A DNA stretch of 64,000 nt from Aquipseudomonas alcaligenes (GTDB taxonomy: Bacteria > Pseudomonadota > Gammaproteobacteria > Pseudomonadales > Pseudomonadaceae): assembly GCF_003205495.1 (NCBI RefSeq), contig NZ_QJRX01000001.1, forward strand, positions 62,001 through 126,000, in the 5' to 3' direction. The notes under the pieces are model-generated. The model saw only the letters and a program-made list of their open reading frames with translations. It was not told the DNA's origin and made no database searches. Shown here piece by piece: positions 57,971-64,000 of the stretch. Both the position numbers and the translations under genes were made by a program. The first letter of the stretch is position 1. Each line of letters starts with the position of its first letter.

Positions 57971-60028
57971 TCAATGCGGGTAGTGGGTCCAATCCTGCCA
58001 GTCGATGCCGGTGACTCCCACCGGCTGCAAGCGCACGCGCCAGCGCTCGACCTGTTGCTGCAGCTGGCGCGCCGGCACGCCGGCCCAGCTCTCTTCGGCC
58101 GACAGCTGCGGCTCGACGCTCTGCGCCAGGCGGAAGCGCAGGGCCGGCCAGCGCTGGGCGATCTGCTCGGCCAGCTCGGCGCTGCGTTCGGCGTTGCGCG
58201 TATAGATCATCAGGCTGACCTGCTGCACGCCGCGCTGTGGCAGGGCGCAGGGCACGCAGGTCTGCCCCGCCTGTGGCGCGGCGAACCAGCGGTGGTGGCT
58301 GGACAACTCCAGTGGCCAGGGATTGAGGCTGGCCACCGCGGCCAGGGTGTCGAGCCAGTCCTGCAGGCGGCTGTCCGGCACAGGCCAGCCCAGCTGCTCG
58401 ACCTCGAGGTCGAGGTGCAGGGCATCGAACGGCAGGCCCTGCAGCTGGCCGAGCAGGTCGAGCAGACCCTGGCGCCCGGCCGGCTCCAGCCAGGCCGGAT
58501 CGCCCAGCAGCAGGGCCACTTCCAGGCCCTGGGCATGGGCCTCGTCGAGGCTGCTCTGGAGGCGCTGGCGCAGCAGCGGGATGTCCGCCACCTGGGCAGC
58601 GGACAGGCCCAGGTAGAGGCGCTGCATGCCGGCCCGGCGCAGGTCGCGCAACTCGGCGCGGCGGCTGCCGGCCTGCAGCAGGCGGCGGCTGTCCCAGACA
58701 TAGGTGCCCTGGCGCCAGTCGCCGGCGGTGCTGGCCAGGCTCCAGTATTCGCGGGTCACGCCCAGCAGTTCGGCCAGGCCACCGTCGTCCTCGACGAACA
58801 GGCGCAGCGCCGCCTCGCGCAGCCAGGCCGCATGCCAGGCGGCGATCAGGCGCAGGCCGGCGGCCTGCTGCTCCAGCTCGGCGGCCAGTTCGCCCTGCAC
58901 GCCGCGCTCCAGTTCGGCGTCGCGGCGCAGGCGCTGCTCGCGCAGGGCCTGCTCGGCCACCGCCAGCTCCTCGCGGGCGCTGGCCAGCGCCTGGATGGCG
59001 CTGCGCTGCTCGCGCAGGGCCTGGCCGAGGCCGAGCAGCAGCTGTTCGCGCTCGGCCTCCAGGCGTGCCTGGGCGGCCTGATGCCGGGCCTCGCGCTCGC
59101 GGGCGCGGTCACGGCCGTAGCCGAGCGGATCGAGCGGCGCGGACAGGCTGAGGCTGGCCACCAGGCCGTCGCCCGGCTTGGCCGCGCCGCTGCGGTCCTC
59201 GTAGCTCTGCGCCAGGCTGAGGCTGGAGTCGACCCCGGCGTACCAGGGCGACTGGCGCTCGCGCTCGGCCTGGCGCAGCTCGTCCTGACGCTCGCGCAGG
59301 CGCGGGTGGGCGTCCAGGGCGCGCTGCCAGCTGCTCAGCGGCAGCACCCGGCTCGCCAGGGCCTCGGCCGTGGGGCGCTGGCGCTCGTCGAGCGCGCGCC
59401 CGGCCAGGCCGGCCACGGCGGCGCGGGTTTCCTCGAGCAGCGCCGCGGCCTGCTGGCAGCGCCGCTCCAGGCTCTGCCACTGGCCCTGCTGCTGGCGCGC
59501 CTCGGAGGCCAGCAGCCAGCCTTCCTGACTGCGCCGCTGCAGGCGTTCGCGGGCCGCCCGCGCGGCCGGCAGCAGGGTGGCGCACCAGCGCTGCTCCTGT
59601 TCGGCGCGCCACCAGTCGGCATAGGCGCTGCGCAGCGCCAGGCGCTGCTCGGCGCGCGCCAGCAGGTCGCGGGCGCGTTGGCGCTGCTGCTCCAGTTCGA
59701 CCGCCTCGACCGCGCGCAGCTGCCGGTGCAGGCTGCCGAGCAGCGGATGGCGCAGGCCCAGGGCCAGGTCGCGGCCGTAGTAGTCGTCGCGCAGGTCCTC
59801 GGTGACCAGCTCGCGGTAGTGCCCGGTGCCGGCGGAGGCGAACCACTGCCAGCCGGCCTCGGCCTCGCGCTGGCGCTTGAGTGCGTCGAGGGCGTCCTGC
59901 TCGGCGCGCCCGGCCCGCGCCAGGGCGCTGTCATCGAGGCCGGCCAGCAGTTCGCCCAGCGCCAGCGTCTCGCCGCGCGCCAGGCTGGCAGCCAGCAGCA
60001 GGCCGATCAGGGAAAGGGTACGCAGCAT
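57971..60028 (-). CDS. TolC-like outer-membrane protein fused to a hydrolase-like domain
   Basis: 685 aa with signal peptide (~19). Residues ~20-410 form a TolC/OEP-type coiled-coil protein: two similar halves rich in Glu, Gln, Arg and Leu and separated by strand segments. Residues ~440-685 form a separate alpha/beta domain with a repeating strand-helix pattern and an HLDLE motif (538-542) and later HH (578-579), reminiscent of TIM-barrel glycosidases. TolC-family ends lie in the periplasm, so the added domain should act there, like AlgL or BcsZ in other polysaccharide exporters. This combination is not one I recognise. It is two bases from the GT gene and eight from the HlyD-like gene. Confidence 0.8.
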   Translation of the reverse strand: MLRTLSLIGLLLAASLARGETLALGELLAGLDDSALARAGRAEQDALDALKRQREAEAGWQWFASAGTGHYRELVTEDLRDDYYGRDLALGLRHPLLGSLHRQLRAVEAVELEQQRQRARDLLARAEQRLALRSAYADWWRAEQEQRWCATLLPAARAARERLQRRSQEGWLLASEARQQQGQWQSLERRCQQAAALLEETRAAVAGLAGRALDERQRPTAEALASRVLPLSSWQRALDAHPRLRERQDELRQAERERQSPWYAGVDSSLSLAQSYEDRSGAAKPGDGLVASLSLSAPLDPLGYGRDRAREREARHQAAQARLEAEREQLLLGLGQALREQRSAIQALASAREELAVAEQALREQRLRRDAELERGVQGELAAELEQQAAGLRLIAAWHAAWLREAALRLFVEDDGGLAELLGVTREYWSLASTAGDWRQGTYVWDSRRLLQAGSRRAELRDLRRAGMQRLYLGLSAAQVADIPLLRQRLQSSLDEAHAQGLEVALLLGDPAWLEPAGRQGLLDLLGQLQGLPFDALHLDLEVEQLGWPVPDSRLQDWLDTLAAVASLNPWPLELSSHHRWFAAPQAGQTCVPCALPQRGVQQVSLMIYTRNAERSAELAEQIAQRWPALRFRLAQSVEPQLSAEESWAGVPARQLQQQVERWRVRLQPVGVTGIDWQDWTHYPH

Positions 60029-60029
60029 C

Positions 60030-61358
60030 TCAGAACCTCTTGGCCTTCTTCAGCACCCACCAGGGCGCCATGCTGGATTCCTCGTGGCCGCGGCGCAGGG
60101 CCTCGTTGAGCATGGCCACGGCGCTCCAGCAGCGCATCACCAGCATGAACAGGGGGAACAGGAACACGATGGGCAGCAGGCGCAGGTCCTGGCGCGGCCG
60201 CTCGGAGACCATCGCCAGCATGGCCAGGTACATCAGCAGGGTCACGCCCAGGTAGACCAGGTAGATCAGCCCGGCCAGGGCCAGGTAGTGCGGCAGCGGC
60301 AGGACGAACAGGCCGACCACCAGGTAGCCGAAGATGATGAAGGGCAGCACCAGCTGGAAGAAGAAGCCGCTGACCAGGGTCATGAGGAAGTTGGGCCAGC
60401 CGAGCAGGCGCGGGTTGAAGCTGTGGCGGTGCTTGCGGATGTACAGGAAGTACAGGTCGCCGTCCCAGCGCAGACGCTGCATGAGGAACTGGCGGAAGGT
60501 GGTCGGCGCGTCGGTGTGGCCGATGGCGGTGGGCTCGAAAGGGATGCGCAGGGGCTGGCGGCCGAAGTAGTTCTTGATGCGCAGGGTGATGTCGAGGTCC
60601 TCGGCGGTGTGGGTGTCCCAGCCGCCGACCTTGTCCAGGAAGCTGCGGCGGAAGGCGCCGAAGGCGCCGGAGACGTTGTTCACCAGGTTCCACTCGCTCA
60701 GGCCGATCTTCGCCATGTGGATCGACAGCAGGTACTCCAGGGCCTGCATGGCGGTGGTCAGCGAGGCCTTCCAGTTGCGCACGCGCAGGCTGCCGGCCAC
60801 GGCCGGCACGTCGGGGTCGGCGAAATGGCGGACGATGTTGACCACCATGTCGTTGTCGAACGAGGTGTCGCCGTCCAGGGCCATGACGATCTCGCCGGTG
60901 CAGTGGGCCAGGCCGGCATTCAGCGAGGACACCCGGCCGCCGCGCTGCCACTTGGCGATCGGCCGCAGCAGGCGGCGCGGGTAGAGCTGGCGGTCGACGC
61001 GGAAATCGCGCACCGCCTGCATGGTGGTCTGGTTCACCGCGGCGCCATCGACCACCGGGATCATCTCGATCTCGCCCTGGTAGGTCTGCTCACACAGGCT
61101 GCTCAGGGTGCTCTGCACGTCGCGCCCTTCGCTGTAGCAGGTAATCACGCAGGACACCCGCGGCCGGTAGCCGTTGTCCGGTGGCAGCTCGAAGGGCTTG
61201 CGCAGGAACCAGCGCAGCACGCCGAGCAGCACCAGCAGGTTGAGCGGCACCTCCAGCAGCAGGAAGGCCGGCAGCAGGCTCACCAGCAGGCGGATGCCGC
61301 CGTCGGCCTTGCCCAGCTCGGTGAGCAGCAGCTGCCACTGCAGGAGCACGGCGTCCAT
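60030..61358 (-). CDS. processive family-2 glycosyltransferase
   Basis: 442 aa. One or two N-terminal helices (~22-50), a GT-A domain, and four or five C-terminal helices (~310-420). Catalytic and processivity motifs: D104 in PVVDG, DGD 162-164, TAED 251-254 and QRLRW 294-298 (QxxRW), as in cellulose, hyaluronan and poly-N-acetylglucosamine synthases. No PilZ domain. It is the likely polymerase of the operon and should build and extrude a polysaccharide. The sugar cannot be told from sequence. Three bases separate it from the TackOD1-like gene. Confidence 0.9.
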   Translation of the reverse strand: MDAVLLQWQLLLTELGKADGGIRLLVSLLPAFLLLEVPLNLLVLLGVLRWFLRKPFELPPDNGYRPRVSCVITCYSEGRDVQSTLSSLCEQTYQGEIEMIPVVDGAAVNQTTMQAVRDFRVDRQLYPRRLLRPIAKWQRGGRVSSLNAGLAHCTGEIVMALDGDTSFDNDMVVNIVRHFADPDVPAVAGSLRVRNWKASLTTAMQALEYLLSIHMAKIGLSEWNLVNNVSGAFGAFRRSFLDKVGGWDTHTAEDLDITLRIKNYFGRQPLRIPFEPTAIGHTDAPTTFRQFLMQRLRWDGDLYFLYIRKHRHSFNPRLLGWPNFLMTLVSGFFFQLVLPFIIFGYLVVGLFVLPLPHYLALAGLIYLVYLGVTLLMYLAMLAMVSERPRQDLRLLPIVFLFPLFMLVMRCWSAVAMLNEALRRGHEESSMAPWWVLKKAKRF

Positions 61359-61361
61359 GGG

Positions 61362-62756
61362 TCAGCCCAGCTGGCCGCCCAGGCGGGCCAGCAGCAGCGC
61401 GGCATCCTCCTGGTCGAGCAGTTCATCCGGAGCGACGAAACCGAGCTGGCGCACCTCGATGCGCGTCTCGCCACTCTCGCCCAGGCGCTCGGCGCCCTTG
61501 GCCAGGCGCTTCTTGACCACCTCCAGGCCGGCCGCGTCGGTGTGCGGCATGAGCAGCCAGAGCACCTCCTCGTTCAGTCGGCAGCAGCGATCGGTTTCGC
61601 GCACAGCCTCCTGCAGGCGCTCGACCAGGCCGTCGATCAGGGCATGGCCGCGCATCTCGCCGAGGCGGTCGAGGGTCTCCAGCAGGTTGACGAAGCGCAC
61701 CCCGAGCAGGGCGAAGGGCGGTTTCTTGTGCCGCCGCACCAGTTGCAGCTGCCAGTTGAGCAGCTCGTAGAAGCTGCGGTGCGAGAGCAGATCGAGGCGG
61801 CCGAACTGGTCGTTCTCCACCGGGCTGGTGTTGAAGCCCTGGCGGCAGCGCAGGCGGCCGGCCTCGGCCAGGCGGAAGTGGCGCACCTCGCGCACGCGCA
61901 GCTTGTCCGGTGCATGGGCCTGGCCACAGTCCAGGCAGCGCGCCTCGACGCTGGCGTCGACGAAGAACGCCTGGCAGCTGCGGCAGCGGTAGTTCTCCAG
62001 CGGCCGGTCGTAGTCGCTGCCGATGTGGCGCAGGCGGCTCAGGCAGTTCGGACAGAGCAGCAGGCCGTCCTTGAGGAAGTGCTCCTGGGGGCCGACATGG
62101 CCGCAGGTGAAGCAGTGCAGCGAGGGCTGGCGGGAGATGTCCAGGGCCTGGCACTCGGGGCACACGTCGACGTAGTTGAGGCGCCCGGAGCCGCAGTCGG
62201 TGCACAGGCGCACGCGGTCGATCAGCGCGCCCTCCTCCAGCCAGCCCTGCTGCAGCATCAGCTGCAGCCAGGCGAAGTCGTTGACCGTCTCGCCGTCGCC
62301 GAGGGCCTCCAGCAGCGGGTAGCGGTAGTGCTGGGCCACGCTGGCGTCGCGCAGCGCATGCACGTCGCCGCGCGAGCGCAGCCACAGCCAGGCCAGCACG
62401 CGGGCGTCGAAGCGCTCCGGGGCGACGCCGCGGTTGAACAGGCCGAAGCGCTCGCGCCACAGCCGCCACAGTGGCGTGATGGCGCCCAGATCGGCCGGCG
62501 GGCGGCCGTCGCCGAGGGCCTCGCACCAGGCATCCTGGTCCTGGCAGCAGTAGATCAGGGCGAAGCGGTAGGCCTGTTCCATGCGCAGGCTGCGCAGCAG
62601 CTGGCCGGCGCTGGCGCCCGGCAGGTCGAGCAGCAGCACATCGTAGGCGGGCACCGCAAGGAGAGCGGCCAGGTCGGCGAAACGGTCCGGCTCCAGGCCG
62701 TGGAAACGCGAGTGGGCGGTGCCCAGGACGGCAACTCGGGGCGTAGGGGTCGGCAT
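61362..62756 (-). CDS. TackOD1-like zinc-ribbon protein with degenerate GGDEF domain
   Basis: 464 aa, soluble. Residues 1-60 resemble a response-regulator fold; ~180-280 contains six CxxC pairs (185/188, 199/202, 215/218, 235/238, 258/261, 274/277) that form zinc ribbons, which I take to be the TackOD1 domain; the C-terminal ~140 residues look like a diguanylate cyclase fold, but the GGDEF site reads LNEEV and is not active. It therefore cannot make c-di-GMP and is more likely a sensor or scaffold. ATG 62756 is the first codon of the REC-like fold. It starts the four-gene operon. Confidence 0.8.
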   Translation of the reverse strand: MPTPTPRVAVLGTAHSRFHGLEPDRFADLAALLAVPAYDVLLLDLPGASAGQLLRSLRMEQAYRFALIYCCQDQDAWCEALGDGRPPADLGAITPLWRLWRERFGLFNRGVAPERFDARVLAWLWLRSRGDVHALRDASVAQHYRYPLLEALGDGETVNDFAWLQLMLQQGWLEEGALIDRVRLCTDCGSGRLNYVDVCPECQALDISRQPSLHCFTCGHVGPQEHFLKDGLLLCPNCLSRLRHIGSDYDRPLENYRCRSCQAFFVDASVEARCLDCGQAHAPDKLRVREVRHFRLAEAGRLRCRQGFNTSPVENDQFGRLDLLSHRSFYELLNWQLQLVRRHKKPPFALLGVRFVNLLETLDRLGEMRGHALIDGLVERLQEAVRETDRCCRLNEEVLWLLMPHTDAAGLEVVKKRLAKGAERLGESGETRIEVRQLGFVAPDELLDQEDAALLLARLGGQLG

Positions 62757-62891
62757 GGCAGCAACTCGTAGATCGACAAGGGCGGCGGAAAACCGCCGCG
62801 ACTGTGTCGGAAATCTAGCACAGCGGCGCTGGCGCGAGGCTTTTTCTGACGCCCTACTCAACTATTCCGGAGACGTCACGCATGTGCGTAC

Positions 62892-63557
62892 TCAGCCGAG
62901 CAGCACCGCCGGCATGGGTACGTGCAGTTCCTGCAGCAGGGCCTGTACCGCCGCGCGTGCCGAGTCGGTGACGTAGCCGCTTTCCAGGGCGAGGATCTGG
63001 TACACGCCACGGCGCATCAGCTCCTCGCTGAGATCGCCGGGGTTGCTGCGCACGGTGCAGAGGAAGCGCACCCAGGAAGTGAGGATGATCCAGCTGTTGA
63101 GCACCAGCGCCTCGATCTGCTGCTCGTCCATGGCCAGGATGCCGGCGGCGACGAAGCCGCGGTAGATCTCGCCGGCGGCCTGCAGGCAGCGGTGGGCGAA
63201 GGCGCGGTAGCGCTCGGCCAGCTGCTCGTCGGTCTCCAGCAGGTGCTCCAGGTCGCGATGCAGGAAGCGGTAGTGCCACATGGCCGCGAGCAGGGCCTGC
63301 AGGTAGAAGGTCTTGTCCGCCACCGTCAGCGCCCGTCCCTCGGGCAGGCGCAGGAAGGCGTCGACGCGGTCTTCGTACTGGGCGAACAGCTCGGCGATGA
63401 TCGCCTGCTTGTTGCGGAAGTGGTAGTACAGGTTGCCCGGCGACATGCCCAGGTGCGCGGCGATGTGGTTGGTGGTGACGCTGCGCTCACCCTGGGCGTT
63501 GAACAGCTCCAGGCTGGCTTCGATGATGCGCTCGCGGGTCTTGTTCTTCGGGGCCAT
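62892..63557 (-). CDS. TetR-family transcriptional repressor
   Basis: 221 aa. N-terminal helix-turn-helix with the family's TTNHIAAHLGMSPGNLYYHFRNK; the rest is the helical ligand-binding core. It is divergent from an aldehyde dehydrogenase gene, with a perfect operator-like inverted repeat between them, so it probably represses that gene and is released by an aldehyde or acyl ligand. As I recall, a similar TetR/aldehyde dehydrogenase pair sits beside the yheT-like gene in P. aeruginosa. Confidence 0.93.
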   Translation of the reverse strand: MAPKNKTRERIIEASLELFNAQGERSVTTNHIAAHLGMSPGNLYYHFRNKQAIIAELFAQYEDRVDAFLRLPEGRALTVADKTFYLQALLAAMWHYRFLHRDLEHLLETDEQLAERYRAFAHRCLQAAGEIYRGFVAAGILAMDEQQIEALVLNSWIILTSWVRFLCTVRSNPGDLSEELMRRGVYQILALESGYVTDSARAAVQALLQELHVPMPAVLLG

Positions 63558-63628
63558 GGTTCGGCTCACGCGGTAAAGGGACAAAAATACAGGCACACGC
63601 CCGATCTGACGACCGGCACAGGCCTCGA

Positions 63629-63657
63629 TTGACAGTTTAGAGCAATTACTCTAAAAA
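63629..63657 (+). promoter_or_regulatory. promoter with embedded TetR-type operator
   Basis: TTGACA (63629-63634) and a TAAAAA -10-like hexamer (63652-63657) with a 17-base spacer. Inside lies the perfect inverted repeat TTTAGAG-N6-CTCTAAA (63636-63655). A repressor bound there would block RNA polymerase for the aldehyde dehydrogenase gene. Confidence 0.75.
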
Positions 63658-63698
63658 TCATTCCACTCCATTCCGCCGCTCCCCGTGAGGACGCCACC

Positions 63699-64000
63699 AT
63701 GGTCGCCGACGTTGCCTATCTCCAACAAAACCAACAGCAGATAGACGCCCTGGAGCCGCTGCTGGCCGCCCAGCGCGCCGCCTACCGGACCAACCCGATG
63801 CCCTCGGCCGAGCAGCGCCGCGCCTGGCTCAAGGCCCTGCGCGAGCTGATCCTCGGCGAGCAGCAGGCGCTGATCGAGGCGGTCTCCCGCGACTTCAGCA
63901 ACCGCGCCGCCGAGGAGACCCTGCTCGCCGAGATCATGCCCAGCCTGCACGGCATCGACTACGCCAGCAAACGCCTGGGCAAGTGGATGAAGCCATCGCG
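63699..64000 (+). CDS. coniferyl aldehyde dehydrogenase-like protein (partial, N-terminus)
   Basis: The first 100 codons of an aldehyde dehydrogenase; the gene runs off the window. The start has the usual long helix (LEPLLAAQRAAYRTNPMPSAEQRR in part), the RLGKWMKP segment and no signal peptide, matching the CalB-like subfamily that oxidises coniferyl and other aldehydes. No catalytic residue is in view yet. Controlled by the TetR repressor next to it. Confidence 0.82.
   Translation, partial: MVADVAYLQQNQQQIDALEPLLAAQRAAYRTNPMPSAEQRRAWLKALRELILGEQQALIEAVSRDFSNRAAEETLLAEIMPSLHGIDYASKRLGKWMKPS

Noticed and set aside
59826..62771. A 981-codon open frame on the plus strand
   Set aside because: It is antisense to the glycosyltransferase and zinc-ribbon genes, which show real catalytic and metal-site motifs; the frame is an artefact of high GC.

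Overview
The window is a high-GC stretch of a Pseudomonas chromosome. Three things point to this genus. One is the order of conserved blocks: typA-thiI-glnA, arcDABC-fabY-cysQ-nudE-yrfG and trmB-thiGS-mtgA-rpoH-ftsXEY-M16 peptidases-rsmD. The others are Pseudomonas-type regulation (sigma-54 promoters, an Anr box) and the presence of fabY. As I remember the P. aeruginosa PAO1 map, these blocks are far apart there, so this genome is rearranged relative to it. No rRNA, tRNA, CRISPR array, prophage or insertion sequence was seen.

Layout. 1-4.2 kb: end of a probable regulator gene, an OsmC-like protein, two orphan periplasmic solute-binding proteins and a nitronate monooxygenase. 4.3-9.5 kb: a CNBD/CBS/nucleotidyltransferase protein with a DnaQ-like exonuclease, a PepSY membrane protein, a Met/His-rich periplasmic protein, a candidate small RNA and a YkgJ-type cysteine-cluster protein. 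9.5-12.7 kb: the dctPQM C4-dicarboxylate TRAP transporter behind a sigma-54 promoter with two matching upstream dyads. 12.7-20.2 kb: a phosphoethanolamine transferase-like protein, a chemoreceptor, a LytS/LytTR two-component pair, a lipoprotein and a secreted protein of unknown function. 20.2-27.5 kb: typA, thiI, glnA (NtrC and sigma-54 sites), a YibH/YibI-like pair and a DUF5064 protein. 27.6-30.8 kb: dctBD, the likely regulators of dctPQM. 31.1-38 kb: the Anr-controlled arginine deiminase operon arcDABC, then fabY. 38-45.1 kb: thioesterase, cysQ, nudE, yrfG, glycine-zipper protein, DUF1329 protein, trmB, thiG, thiS, DUF423. 45.1-56.9 kb: mtgA, YhhN, rpoH, ftsX/E/Y, a BLUF photoreceptor, an M16 peptidase pair, rsmD and a YheT hydrolase. 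62.9-64 kb: a TetR repressor divergent from an aldehyde dehydrogenase that runs off the window.

The most unusual part is 56.9-62.8 kb. It is a tight four-gene operon encoding a zinc-ribbon (TackOD1-like)/degenerate-GGDEF protein, a processive family-2 glycosyltransferase, a TolC-like outer-membrane protein fused to a hydrolase-like C-terminal domain, and an HlyD-like adaptor. It sits between genes that I recall as near neighbours in P. aeruginosa. I read it as a compact exopolysaccharide synthesis and export system that uses a type-I-secretion-like conduit. A second notable point is the short BLUF protein, which has a full set of flavin-site residues and a paired TTGTACAA motif just upstream.
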